A stretch of DNA of 64,000 nt. Origin: an uncultured Spirochaetaceae bacterium. Lineage in GTDB: Bacteria; Spirochaetota; Spirochaetia; Sphaerochaetales; Sphaerochaetaceae. Location: assembly GCA_944392985.1 (NCBI GenBank), contig CALXYL010000001.1, positions 124,001 through 188,000 on the forward strand, given 5' to 3'. A program made the translations under genes and the position numbers. The notes under the pieces were generated by a model. That model was given only the letters and a program-made list of their open reading frames with translations. It was not told the DNA's origin and searched no databases. This document shows positions 46,260 through 55,901 of this stretch, piece by piece. Within the stretch, counting starts at the first letter, position 1. Each line of letters opens with the position of its first letter.

Positions 46260-46841
46260 TCAGAGGATGGAGAACATGATTCCAATGCCTCTGTATCTTT
46301 CATATGCAGGATACAGCGGGAACTGGTAGAACACACCGACGGAGATCCCATACCATTTCCCGATATTCAGCTCAGTCATCAGCTTAGGCCGAAGCATGAT
46401 GCCATTGAAGCCAAGCGTATATGAATCGCTCTGGTATGGCGTTATGACGAACTGCATGAAATACCCGATATCGCAGGCGACATAGACGTCGAAGCTCCAG
46501 AACTTCATGAACTTCCATCCAAGGGACAAACCGCTCTCGATATCGAATTCAAGAAGCGCCAGAGAGCCAGTCGATCCAAGCGGGGACATGAAGTAATCCC
46601 CCTGCGCATAGAACTCGAAGCGGAAGAGATCTGTCTCTGCGCCTATCGTGAAACCTCCCCCGAAATTCATCGAGTCACCGAAGAGGACGGAACGGGCATA
46701 CAGATCATATGTAGGATATACACCATCCCACAATGCAGCCCACCACCCTTCGGGATCGAGCTTTACATCCTCGCTCTCAGCCGCAGCAGCAGGAAATGAA
46801 AGCGCAAGGACAATCATGATCAGAACAGGAAATCTTCTCAT
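46260..46841 (-). CDS. Putative outer-membrane barrel protein
   Basis: The 193-residue product has a cleavable signal peptide (MRRFPVLIMIVLALSFPAAAA) and a mature part with alternating hydrophobic and polar residues and many aromatic residues, for example LFRFEFYAQGDYF and KWYGISVGVFYQFPLYP. This fits an eight-strand-like barrel. It is the last gene of the surface locus. ATG 46841 follows GGAAGGGG and overlaps the upstream lipoprotein stop. No named family was recognised. Confidence 0.65.
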   Translation of the reverse strand: MRRFPVLIMIVLALSFPAAAAESEDVKLDPEGWWAALWDGVYPTYDLYARSVLFGDSMNFGGGFTIGAETDLFRFEFYAQGDYFMSPLGSTGSLALLEFDIESGLSLGWKFMKFWSFDVYVACDIGYFMQFVITPYQSDSYTLGFNGIMLRPKLMTELNIGKWYGISVGVFYQFPLYPAYERYRGIGIMFSIL

Positions 46842-47335
46842 ATGCTTTCCCCTTCCCACTTCTCAAGCTGGGCTGCGAATACCTCATCATCCATCGACAC
46901 AGCATCTTCCGGGAATCCGTTCTCTCCAGCTGCAGGGGAAAGGCGGAGAATCCTGGACGGAGTGGATGCATCTGCGCTCCACTCGAAAAGATAGACGTTG
47001 TCAACACCTTCCGCGAAGCAGTACCCGCCTTCAAAGAGTCCGGGAGTCTGTCTATCAACGCGGAAGCGTATCTCGCCGGTTGCCATCTCGAAATCAAAGG
47101 AAGCGAGATCAATCGCATAAGTGCCGCTTGTGACATACCCTCTGTCCTCTACATACTGGATCATGCTGTATGTACCATCCTCCCTGAGCGTGAAGGCATA
47201 TGAGAAGCCCTCCTCCGCCACAAGTATCTTATAGCTCCCGATAAGCGGATTCGGGTGGACAATCACTCCACAGCTGGATGCCAGAAGAAGAACAGCAACT
47301 GCAACGAGGATCCTACTCAGAACTGACTTCCGCAT
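46838..47335 (-). CDS. Small lipoprotein of the FN3 surface locus
   Basis: The 165-residue protein has a signal peptide ending in a lipobox (LASSC, cysteine at about residue 22). The mature part is beta-rich, with a GSYKILV...FTLREDGTYSM...TSGTY pattern reminiscent of lipocalin-like or META-type small lipoproteins; this is only a resemblance. The start at 47335 overlaps the end of the 740-residue FN3 gene by 23 bases, and its stop overlaps the next start by four. Confidence 0.65.
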   Translation of the reverse strand: MRKSVLSRILVAVAVLLLASSCGVIVHPNPLIGSYKILVAEEGFSYAFTLREDGTYSMIQYVEDRGYVTSGTYAIDLASFDFEMATGEIRFRVDRQTPGLFEGGYCFAEGVDNVYLFEWSADASTPSRILRLSPAAGENGFPEDAVSMDDEVFAAQLEKWEGESI

Positions 47336-49535
47336 ACACATCGCTCCATCCCTGCTTGACAAGGTAGTTTCCAGAGAACTTCTGGTTATTCGTATTGAGA
47401 CTGTTGAAATCAATCTCCCCGGGGTACATCTGGGATTCAATCACGAGGTTTCCAACGACGCCGCTTCCCCATCCGCTCATCTTCGCGCCCTTCATCACGT
47501 ACTGTCCAGTTCCGCGAAGCTCTGATCTCTCTCCGAATGCGTTATATACGAAGGTTATATCAGCGGACATATTGGTGATGCTCACATTCCCCGTGAAGTA
47601 GCGGAGTGTTCCTCCCGCGTTTCCGCCAACAGTCACATCCCCCTGGCTGCTTATCCCAGGATTGTAGATCTTATATGAAAGCTGGTTCGAGGCCGCGCCG
47701 TTCTTATCTGGATTCCACTTCGACTGAAGCTCCGCAGACATCTCGCTGCGGTACTCCCACGGCTTTAGGATCCACTTCTCGAACATCCTGACATACGCCT
47801 CATCCGTCATCGCGCCCCAGCCTTCCTGCCATGCTGTCCATTCTGTCGTCCTTCCGAATGGATTCATCTTCCTTGCCCTGTATGAATACTTCACGAAGAG
47901 CTCCGGTGGCGAGATTTCAAGCGCATTGACACCTGAGGTGATCTTATCAGCAGCAACGGTGAAGGTCTCTGTTCCTTCACTGCCCATATTGACCTCGATC
48001 TCCATCGTCACGCCAGGCGCTTCCGCTGTCGCGGTGTATGCAACAGGATACAGGCCATTGGCATCCGAAAGGGATATATCATCAGGAGGCATGTTCGGAA
48101 CAACAGTGAAGTCATTTGCCTTGATCTCATCAGGAGAGACAACTGCGGAGGAGGCTGACTTCTCACTGCCGCTGAGGACGGAAAAACGGAAGTCATTTGC
48201 ATTCACAGTGCTGAAATCATATTCACGAGTGACCTCTTCCTTGACAGGAACCCTTTCTATCTCCTTCCATGCGCCATCACCATTGAGACTGCCCTCGACA
48301 AGGTAATCCCAATCCCTGTCATCATCAAATCCAAGCGGCGCATCGATAGTGATTGCCATCTTTCCGGAACCATAGTCAACAGAGCTCTCAAATGATGTCG
48401 GAGGAGAGAGAAGGTATCCTTCATCCCTGACAGCAGGCCCAGGAAGATTCATCTCACCGCTGCCCTCGACATCAACAAGGCACGATGCCTTCACGCTGTA
48501 CTCATATGTGATGTTCGGCTCAAGGCCGCTCATGTCCTCGAAGCGGTAGATATCACCTGTCCTGGTGACTCCAGCGGGGAACACCTCATCCACGCTTTGG
48601 AAGGTTGCAACGACGATCTCCTCCTCTCCCGGAGCCATCCTTGTGATCTCCCAGGTATATCCCCCGTCAGTCTGTGCCTCACGTGCCGGAACATCCCATT
48701 CAACAACGATCCTGTCACCATACCCTGCCTTGCTGACGGATACACCGGTAGGAGCTGAAGGAGCGCCCTCGACATATGTGTATCCGATCCTGGTGACAGA
48801 GGGACTGCTCTTAGAGCTCGACTGGACGCTGATGATGCGGAAATAAAGCTGTTTGCCGTAATCAGCGGAATCAGGATAGTAATAGAATGAATTATTGCCA
48901 GACCTAAGAGGAGGCACACCGGATTCGACATCCACCCAATCAATCCTGTCCGTGGATGTCTGGATATCATAGCTCTGGACCTTCTCGACCCCGGACCAGC
49001 GGATCTCAATGTAGTCCGTAGCGACACCCTGGTCTGCACTGACAGTCTGAGGAGGCGTCAGGAGCCAGCCCTTCTCCACCTTTGAGAACTGCGGCTTTAC
49101 GCCGAAACGCATCTCCGCATTGTCATTGTGAGCCTGAACAACATAGAGATAGGCTTTGTCAGCTGTCGCGGAGAGATCCTGCGTATCCGAATAAAGCACG
49201 CTGTTCTTGCCATCAGCATCAATCGAATCAATCAATGTCCAGTAAAGCGAATCATAACCGCCAGTGCTCTCGAAGGAGCTATCTACCTCCGCCCTGTAGA
49301 TCATGTAGTATTCAGCATGCTTTACTGAGCTGAATGAAAGCGTGATGCGATCCGAGAATGCGGCCTGTGACACACGGAGATTGCGCGGTGCCGCCCCTGT
49401 GAAAAGCACGCTCGATGAGGATGAGGACGGATTGCGCTCCACATCCAGCATATCACCATTGATGATGTTCCAGTTGCAGGATCCAAGGAGCACTGAGAGG
49501 AGCATGACAGCAATGATTGTTCTTAGACCTTTCAT
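47313..49535 (-). CDS. Fibronectin type III-repeat lipoprotein (740 residues)
   Basis: The protein has a lipoprotein signal (VLLGSC, cysteine at residue 20), a serine-rich linker, and a series of about five FN3-like domains (starting near residues 48, 155, 255, 380 and 480). Each opens with a P/A-x-N/S-x-x-V line and a DRI-x-(L/V)-x-(W/F) strand such as GYGDRIVVEWDVP. The last 170 residues form a different domain with many glycine and asparagine residues. It is probably surface-exposed and adhesive or ligand-binding. AGGAGG precedes the ATG, ten bases after the larger neighbour. Confidence 0.78.
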   Translation of the reverse strand: MKGLRTIIAVMLLSVLLGSCNWNIINGDMLDVERNPSSSSSSVLFTGAAPRNLRVSQAAFSDRITLSFSSVKHAEYYMIYRAEVDSSFESTGGYDSLYWTLIDSIDADGKNSVLYSDTQDLSATADKAYLYVVQAHNDNAEMRFGVKPQFSKVEKGWLLTPPQTVSADQGVATDYIEIRWSGVEKVQSYDIQTSTDRIDWVDVESGVPPLRSGNNSFYYYPDSADYGKQLYFRIISVQSSSKSSPSVTRIGYTYVEGAPSAPTGVSVSKAGYGDRIVVEWDVPAREAQTDGGYTWEITRMAPGEEEIVVATFQSVDEVFPAGVTRTGDIYRFEDMSGLEPNITYEYSVKASCLVDVEGSGEMNLPGPAVRDEGYLLSPPTSFESSVDYGSGKMAITIDAPLGFDDDRDWDYLVEGSLNGDGAWKEIERVPVKEEVTREYDFSTVNANDFRFSVLSGSEKSASSAVVSPDEIKANDFTVVPNMPPDDISLSDANGLYPVAYTATAEAPGVTMEIEVNMGSEGTETFTVAADKITSGVNALEISPPELFVKYSYRARKMNPFGRTTEWTAWQEGWGAMTDEAYVRMFEKWILKPWEYRSEMSAELQSKWNPDKNGAASNQLSYKIYNPGISSQGDVTVGGNAGGTLRYFTGNVSITNMSADITFVYNAFGERSELRGTGQYVMKGAKMSGWGSGVVGNLVIESQMYPGEIDFNSLNTNNQKFSGNYLVKQGWSDVYAEVSSE

Positions 49536-49545
49536 ATCATCCTCC

Positions 49546-52500
49546 TCAGTATGGCCTCACAAGGCTGTCGCTGTCCGGAACGCGGACAGGTTCACCGTTG
49601 TTTATCGTGACGTTGTAATAAGCATTAGACGAAATCGTTGTCACATCGATGTTATGCAGCTGCACGACCGCAGGCCAGTATCCTTCTCCCGTGATATCAA
49701 CAAAGCCCTGGCGTGCCTCCGCGTTGCTGTCATTATCCATGTAGCCTATGTATTGGAGAGGATCGACACCAAGATATCCACTAGATCCACCATCAGCCCA
49801 GATCCTTATATCAATCCAGTCCCCACCTGTGCGGGTGTTGAATAGAAGGGAACCATACTGGCTGTAATCCCTCAGTCCGATCCACCCAGGATTGGATCCC
49901 TGAGGATCGCCATGCGCCGAATGCACCTCAAACCCGTTTCCTGGAGCATATTCATTCTGGGAACGATCACCTCCAACATAATCAACAGATCCAGTCCACC
50001 AGTCAGAGAAGCCTACATTTGCAAGATTGGAGCTGAGAACGCCATTGAGAAGGTTCACATATTCCTCTGCCTTGAGCTGTCTCCTTGCGCTTCCCTCAAC
50101 TGACACAGCCTCAGATGAAAGGCCGCTGCCGTTTGATGCTGCGATGGTGTAGCCCGTTATGTCGAGGCTGTCACGGAGGATGCCTGTATCATCGTGGTAT
50201 ATGTATGTGCCTTCAAGGAGCCCTGTCGGCTGGTATGACAGATCACCGTCTGTGAATGCAGCGCTGTGGTCGTTGCCGGAGACAGGCACAGTGACGCTTT
50301 CGCCAAGAACGGAGATCGTGTATTCAGAGGCACCGGGTACCCTCGTCCATGTCAGGACTGTGTATGGCATGTAGTATCCGCCCCCATCCTTTGATGCTGT
50401 TCCAGCAGATGCTGATGTGACAGAACCTAATGCATAGCCAAGGTTGACCTGCTCCATCTCGAGTGTCACTTCATTCTTCTCGGATCCGAAATCTGAAGGC
50501 TTCTCCGTCTCCCCTGTCCCCATTGCTGATGTGACAGTGTAATAGGGCTTAGAGAGATCGGGAGACTGGTCGGAATACTCTGTGTCCGTGATGCCGCTTG
50601 CGATCCGTACGGCATCGGAAAGATCTGACAGGGAGTATCTGTAGACGGAATAGCTCTCCGCGCCTTCCACACCATCCCATGTGATCACGACCCTGTCCTT
50701 ATACTCTCCCTTCGTTGCCCTGATGTTCTCCGGCGCTGACAGGAAACCACCTTTGACAATGTCTGAATAAACACTGCCTTCGCCATCATGAGAAGCGTTG
50801 TATGCTTTGAATCTGATAAGGATATCATTGCCTTCGATGCTGTCCTTTCCGATGGAAAGCCCATTGGAACTTATATCCACAGCAAATGGCTCCGACCAGG
50901 AATCCCCATCCTCGCTGTACTGGTACTCATATACGATGCCGTCAAGTATGGCATTGCTGCTGTTCCACGAGAGATCAACCCTATCAGGGAAGGATGAGAT
51001 CGAGAGTGAGAAGTCATCGGGGAATGAGAGGACACTCGCCTCGGAAGTCGAAACGGAGAAATACTGATCATCAAGAGCAGAAGCAAAGAGCCTCAGATCG
51101 ACCTTCCCCGTTTCCTTCATATCGATAAGAGCGCTGAAGCGGCCGTTTCCTATATCATGCGCGTTGACCACCGGATGCGCCTCCCCTCCATCGATCGAAT
51201 AGCTGTAGGTATAGCTTTCAGGGCTGACGTACTCATCACCGGCGAATACACCCCAGCTGATCTCGATCCTCCCGACTCTGTCATTCCTTGTTGATATATC
51301 CTCCGTGATGAGCGGTTTCACAGCAAGCGACAGAGGGGATTCAGACGTGAATTCCTGGTACTCCCTATAGATGCTCCCATCTTCGCGGAGAAGCACGAGC
51401 TCATAGCTGTACTGATGCTCTTCGTAAAGGGATGGATCTTCCTTTGAAAGTGTTTCCGTGAATCCGAATGATCCGTCCACATGCGCTGCGTCAGGGATAA
51501 CCGATACCTCAGCATCCCCTTCAGGATGCATGACAGTCCTTCTCACTCCCCACTTCAGGCCAAGATCGTCAGCAAGCTGATATGGAGCGAATGAGAGGGT
51601 GACACCAGCCTTCGCCGGCCCCATCGCCTGATAAGCGGCGCTTGCAGAATCCACTTCAGGACAGAAGAGATGGCCCTCTTCAGAGGCAATGGGTGTCCCG
51701 GATCGGTAGACACTCTCATCATCGCCTTCAATCGGCTTGAGGACCGTCGTCACGCGATAGCGGTAGGAGACACCGGGAACCGCATTGCGATCCTTGTACT
51801 GATACGCCAGCGTTTCCCCGATATCATCCTCGCTGATCAGCTCCGTCTCCTTGCGCTGACCATCTGCTTCCTCATCGAGGATTACTGTCCACTCTTCACT
51901 GCTGCCTTCTGCCCGTTCGATTATGAAGTAGCAGAAATCATCAGCGATCATCTCCGTCAATGACCATTTCGGGACAACCCACTGTACTCCGATGTAGTCG
52001 CTTCTGTCAGATATGATCGTATAATCGCTGACGGCATCAGGCGTGTAATCCTCTGATATCACGGCGGAGATCACATCCGAGGCGATCTCCGTTTCTGAGC
52101 CATCCTCACCCTTTATCCTCATCAAAGCCTGGAAATCATAGGACTTGCCGTATTCAAAGCTGCTCTCATTGTTTCCCAGCTTCACAGTGTCCCCTGTCAC
52201 CGGCCTGCCCTCATCATAATGCGTCCAGCTTTCCTCTCCACTCATCCTGTACCGGACAAAATACTCAGCTTCATAGAGCAGCTGGCCTTCATAGCCAACC
52301 TGATTGGGGCTGTGCCATACGAGAGTGACATCATGGACGGTAGGGAAAACAAGGAACTGGATGCTGCGCGGAGCCATTGCAGCCTCGACGATATCACTAT
52401 GTACCGACTCCCTGGTTTCAGATCCGAAGCTGGTCACCGCCTTGACAGCAAAGAAATAGGATTCATTCGGATTGATGTTAAGCCCCCCTGCTCCATCAGG

Positions 52501-52791
52501 GCCTGTGATGACACAGCTTGTGGAAGCAACTGGAGGGGCTGCCCTCCCGAAAGCAGATGGCTGATCCGCAGAAGCATACTCAACAACATACCAGTCAGCC
52601 TCCTCCACCTCATCCCAGGTCAGCACGAATCTGTTCTCAAGTCCGCTCTGTACCTGAAGGTTCTGCACCTGAGGCGGATCCAGATATGGCTTGTCCGAAG
52701 AGGATGGCAAAGGGGGGATGCTCGCAGGGCATGATACGAAAAGCATCAGACAGAGGAGAAGGAGCATCATGATATATGGTTTTCTATTCAT
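49546..52791 (-). CDS. Large fibronectin type III-repeat lipoprotein (1,081 residues)
   Basis: This is the first gene of the surface locus. It has a lipoprotein signal (LMLFVSC, cysteine at about residue 21), a proline-rich linker, and about eight FN3-like domains; a clear one near residue 700 is SAPENIRATKGEYKDRVVITWDGVEGAESYSVYRY. The C-terminal 160 residues are a distinct, aromatic-rich domain (WWTGSVDYVGG and GYWPAVVQLHN) that may bind a ligand. The domain order parallels that of the 740-residue neighbour, so the two probably arose by duplication and divergence. Confidence 0.78.
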   Translation of the reverse strand: MNRKPYIMMLLLLCLMLFVSCPASIPPLPSSSDKPYLDPPQVQNLQVQSGLENRFVLTWDEVEEADWYVVEYASADQPSAFGRAAPPVASTSCVITGPDGAGGLNINPNESYFFAVKAVTSFGSETRESVHSDIVEAAMAPRSIQFLVFPTVHDVTLVWHSPNQVGYEGQLLYEAEYFVRYRMSGEESWTHYDEGRPVTGDTVKLGNNESSFEYGKSYDFQALMRIKGEDGSETEIASDVISAVISEDYTPDAVSDYTIISDRSDYIGVQWVVPKWSLTEMIADDFCYFIIERAEGSSEEWTVILDEEADGQRKETELISEDDIGETLAYQYKDRNAVPGVSYRYRVTTVLKPIEGDDESVYRSGTPIASEEGHLFCPEVDSASAAYQAMGPAKAGVTLSFAPYQLADDLGLKWGVRRTVMHPEGDAEVSVIPDAAHVDGSFGFTETLSKEDPSLYEEHQYSYELVLLREDGSIYREYQEFTSESPLSLAVKPLITEDISTRNDRVGRIEISWGVFAGDEYVSPESYTYSYSIDGGEAHPVVNAHDIGNGRFSALIDMKETGKVDLRLFASALDDQYFSVSTSEASVLSFPDDFSLSISSFPDRVDLSWNSSNAILDGIVYEYQYSEDGDSWSEPFAVDISSNGLSIGKDSIEGNDILIRFKAYNASHDGEGSVYSDIVKGGFLSAPENIRATKGEYKDRVVITWDGVEGAESYSVYRYSLSDLSDAVRIASGITDTEYSDQSPDLSKPYYTVTSAMGTGETEKPSDFGSEKNEVTLEMEQVNLGYALGSVTSASAGTASKDGGGYYMPYTVLTWTRVPGASEYTISVLGESVTVPVSGNDHSAAFTDGDLSYQPTGLLEGTYIYHDDTGILRDSLDITGYTIAASNGSGLSSEAVSVEGSARRQLKAEEYVNLLNGVLSSNLANVGFSDWWTGSVDYVGGDRSQNEYAPGNGFEVHSAHGDPQGSNPGWIGLRDYSQYGSLLFNTRTGGDWIDIRIWADGGSSGYLGVDPLQYIGYMDNDSNAEARQGFVDITGEGYWPAVVQLHNIDVTTISSNAYYNVTINNGEPVRVPDSDSLVRPY

Positions 52792-52824
52792 AGATTCTAT
52801 CGAAGGGTTCCTTTTTCAGCAGAT

Positions 52825-52842
52825 GATGGGACATGTCCCATC
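52825..52842. promoter_or_regulatory. Perfect 18-bp palindrome upstream of the FN3 locus
   Basis: GATGGGACATGTCCCATC reads the same on both strands. It lies 34 bases before the start codon of the 1,081-residue lipoprotein, at or just after the predicted +1. That position suits a repressor operator. The regulator is not identified. Confidence 0.7.
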
Positions 52843-52849
52843 GTGCCGG

Positions 52850-52878
52850 ATGCTATCGGATAAAAACCTTTGTTGCAA
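52850..52878 (-). promoter_or_regulatory. Predicted promoter of the FN3 surface locus
   Basis: On the minus strand, TTGCAA (52878-52873), a 17-base spacer and TAGCAT (52855-52850). The palindrome begins eight bases downstream of the -10. Confidence 0.55.
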
Positions 52879-52931
52879 TAGAGAAAAATGACAGTTGGGG
52901 TAAGAATTGTTCGATTATCTGTTTTTAATTG

Positions 52932-52964
52932 ATGGAAAAGAAGGGCACGCCAACAGACGTGCCC
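52932..52964 (-). terminator. Terminator of ppdK
   Basis: GGGCACGTC, loop TGTT, GGCGTGCCC (nine pairs, one G-U), then TTCTTTTCC on the minus strand. Confidence 0.8.
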
Positions 52965-52983
52965 CTCCATGCATGTGCGTATC

Positions 52984-55689
52984 TTACTTCGATGCGCCCT
53001 GTGCAATAGCAGCCTGAGCTGCTGCAAGCCTCGCGATAGGAACACGGAACGGTGAGCAGGATACGTAGTCAAGGCCAACTGACTGGCAGAAGGCGATTGA
53101 CTTCGGATCGCCGCCATGCTCGCCGCAGATACCCATCTTCATTCCAGGCCTTACGCCGCGACCAAGACTGACAGCCGTCTTGATGAGCTTTCCAACACCA
53201 TCGAAATCAATGGTCTGGAACGGATCATACGGATAGAACTGCTTGTCAGGATCGTTGACATAGTGCGAGAGGAACGAAGCCGCATCATCGCGTGAGAAGC
53301 CGCATGTCATCTGAGTCAGGTCATTCGTACCGAACGAGAAGAACTCAGCGGACTTCGCAATCTCATCTGCAGTGATTGCAGCCCTTGGCACCTCGACCAT
53401 CGTACCGAGCCTGTACTCGATCTTGAGTCCCTGCTCCTCGAATACCTTGGCAATGACTGCCTCAGCATGCCTCTTGCAGAAATCGAACTCCTTGTAGATG
53501 CCTACGAGAGGAATCATGATCTCCGGATGGACATCGACACCCTGCCTCTTGACTGTGATCGCAGCCTCGATGATAGCCCTGACCTGCATCTCAAGGATCT
53601 CAGGATAGACAATCGCCAGACGGCATCCGCGGAAGCCAAGCATCGGGTTGAACTCCTGGAGAGCGTTGATCTTCTTCGAGATCGCCTCAACGGTCGTTCC
53701 AAGCTGGAGAGCCATCTCATGGCGCGATGTATGGTCATTCGGAAGGAACTCATGGAGTGGCGGATCCAGGAGCCTGATCGTGACAGGAAGTCCCTTCAGC
53801 TCACGGAAGATGCCGATGAAGTCCTCCCTCTGCATCGGAAGGAGCTCGGAAAGCGCAATCTGGCGCTCGCCATAGGTATCAGCAAGGATCATCTTCCTCA
53901 TGGAGATGATTCTCTTTCCTCCGAAGAACATATGCTCAGTGCGGCAGAGACCGACACCCTCAGCGCCAAGCTGTACAGCATGGTGTGCATCCGCAGGTGT
54001 ATCCGCATTCGTGCGGACAGCCATCGTCTTCAGCTCGCTGACATATCCCATGAACTTGCTGTAGTTCTGGTAGAGTGTCGACTCGCTCTCCTGCATCGTG
54101 CCTTCAAGCACCTGCATGATCTCCGACGGCTTTACAGGGATCTTCTGAGCATAGACAGCGCCCGTGAATCCATCGATTGCCATATAGTCGCCCTCAGAGA
54201 GCATCTGGCCATTGACCTCAAGAGTCTTCTTGATCTCATCGACATGGATCTCTCCACAGCCGGAGACACACGGGCATCCCATTCCTCTTGCAACGACTGC
54301 AGCATGGCTTGTCATACCGCCGCGGCATGTGACGATACCCTTGGAAACCGCCATGCCTCCGATATCCTCAGGGGATGTCTCGGTGCGGACGAGAAGGACA
54401 TCCTTGCCCATCGCTGCAGCTTCCTCAGCCTCAGCTGCGGTGAAATAGATCTGGCCGCAGGCTCCTCCTGGGGATGCATTGAGACCATGCGTTGTCTCCT
54501 TAAGTCCGAGATCGTGGATATAGGTATTGTCAAGGATAGGAGCAAAGAGCTTGTTGAACTCGGAAGCAGGAACGCGTGATACCGCTGTCTTCTTGTCGAT
54601 GAGTCCTTCCTCAACCATCTCCACCTGGCTGCGGAGCCATGCGAAGATCGTCCTCTTTCCGTTCCTCGTCTGGAGCATGTAGAGCTTGCCTTCCTGGATC
54701 GTGAACTCAATATCCTGCATATCATGATAATGCTTCTCAAGAGTCTCGCGGATCCTGCAGAGCTGCTCATATACTGCGGGATTAGCCTTCATCAGCGTAT
54801 CGATCTTCTGCGGCGTGCGGATACCTGCAACGACATCCTCACCCTGCGCATTCATCAGGTACTCACCGAAGAACTTGTTCTCGCCTGTCGACGGGTCGCG
54901 TGTGAAAGCAACACCGGTACCGGAAGTCTCTCCCATGTTGCCGAACACCATGGACTGGACATTGACAGCAGTTCCGAGAAGGCCGCGGATATCATTCATC
55001 AGCCTGTACTTGATCGCCCTGTCATTGTTCCATGACCTGAATACGGCATCGATTGTCTTGAAGAGCTGGTACTCAGGATCGGTCGGGAAGTCCTCACCTG
55101 TTGCCTTCTTGTAGATGATGTTATAGCGCTTGATGACTTCCTTGAGGTTGTCAACATCAAGCTCTGTATCGAAATGCTTGCCATTCTCATCCTTCACGGA
55201 CTGGAGCGCATACTCGAAGCTGGAGTGAGGAACACCCATGACGACATCACCGAACATCTGGATGAAGCGCCTGTAGCTATCCCATGCAAAGCGCTCATTG
55301 CCAGTCTTCTTGATCAGAGCCTGGAGCGAATCGGGATTGAGACCGAGATTGAGGACGGTATCCATCATGCCGGGCATCGACTGAGCAGCGCCGGAGCGGA
55401 CGGAAACAAGGAGCGGATTCTCCTTATCGCCGAGCTTTGCGCCCATCATCTTTTCCAGCTTATGGAGATTCTCGATTACCTGATCCCTCATTCCTTCGGG
55501 GTATGCCTTATGCTGATCCCAGTATGCACACGCTTCTGTCGTGATGGTGAATCCAGGAGGGACAGGAAGCCCGATGGATGTCATATCCGCCAGGTTCGCA
55601 CCCTTGCCTCCGAGAAGATCCTTCATATCGGCTCTTCCCTCAGCCTTTCCCTCGCCAAAGAAATAAACATACTTTTTCGTTTCTGCCAT
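52984..55689 (-). CDS. ppdK: Pyruvate, phosphate dikinase
   Basis: PPDK interconverts pyruvate, ATP and phosphate with phosphoenolpyruvate, AMP and pyrophosphate; in anaerobes it often runs glycolysis toward pyruvate using pyrophosphate. The 901-residue protein has all three parts: the ATP-grasp domain (GGKGANLADMTSIGLPVPPGFTI), the swivelling phosphohistidine domain (CRGGMTSHAAVVARGMGCPCVSG), and the PEP/pyruvate TIM barrel with the catalytic cysteine (MGICGEHGGDP). Length is full. Its own promoter and terminator make it a single-gene unit. Confidence 0.97.
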   Translation of the reverse strand: MAETKKYVYFFGEGKAEGRADMKDLLGGKGANLADMTSIGLPVPPGFTITTEACAYWDQHKAYPEGMRDQVIENLHKLEKMMGAKLGDKENPLLVSVRSGAAQSMPGMMDTVLNLGLNPDSLQALIKKTGNERFAWDSYRRFIQMFGDVVMGVPHSSFEYALQSVKDENGKHFDTELDVDNLKEVIKRYNIIYKKATGEDFPTDPEYQLFKTIDAVFRSWNNDRAIKYRLMNDIRGLLGTAVNVQSMVFGNMGETSGTGVAFTRDPSTGENKFFGEYLMNAQGEDVVAGIRTPQKIDTLMKANPAVYEQLCRIRETLEKHYHDMQDIEFTIQEGKLYMLQTRNGKRTIFAWLRSQVEMVEEGLIDKKTAVSRVPASEFNKLFAPILDNTYIHDLGLKETTHGLNASPGGACGQIYFTAAEAEEAAAMGKDVLLVRTETSPEDIGGMAVSKGIVTCRGGMTSHAAVVARGMGCPCVSGCGEIHVDEIKKTLEVNGQMLSEGDYMAIDGFTGAVYAQKIPVKPSEIMQVLEGTMQESESTLYQNYSKFMGYVSELKTMAVRTNADTPADAHHAVQLGAEGVGLCRTEHMFFGGKRIISMRKMILADTYGERQIALSELLPMQREDFIGIFRELKGLPVTIRLLDPPLHEFLPNDHTSRHEMALQLGTTVEAISKKINALQEFNPMLGFRGCRLAIVYPEILEMQVRAIIEAAITVKRQGVDVHPEIMIPLVGIYKEFDFCKRHAEAVIAKVFEEQGLKIEYRLGTMVEVPRAAITADEIAKSAEFFSFGTNDLTQMTCGFSRDDAASFLSHYVNDPDKQFYPYDPFQTIDFDGVGKLIKTAVSLGRGVRPGMKMGICGEHGGDPKSIAFCQSVGLDYVSCSPFRVPIARLAAAQAAIAQGASK

Positions 55690-55721
55690 TTTCTTTCTTC
55701 CTAATTCTAGTTTTCGCTATG

Positions 55722-55750
55722 ATGTTATCGATTCAGTGTGTTATGGTCAA
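55722..55750 (-). promoter_or_regulatory. Promoter of ppdK
   Basis: On the minus strand, TTGACC (55750-55745), a 17-base spacer and TAACAT (55727-55722). AGGAAGAAAG precedes the ATG. Confidence 0.7.
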
Positions 55751-55827
55751 TCATATCCGGGATGTTAACTCTTACCAGATCAGCAAATTAAATCCATCAA
55801 AAAATGAAACATCATTCCATTTTGATG

Positions 55828-55854
55828 CAAAAGCTCCCGGTTGTTTCCGGGAGC
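55828..55854 (-). terminator. Terminator of the feo operon
   Basis: GCTCCCGG, loop AAACAA, CCGGGAGC, then TTTTG on the minus strand, 47 bases after the HMA gene stop. Confidence 0.85.
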
Positions 55855-55901
55855 ACGCACCAATGCGTGAAGCATATCCTTCCGAAGAAACGGATAAGCT
55901 C

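Noticed and set aside
46247-46262. CTGATT-CCGC-AATCAG at the end of the FN3 locus as its terminator
   Set aside because: The stem is only six pairs, overlaps the stop codon and has no T-run; no clear terminator for the locus was found before tRNA-Thr.
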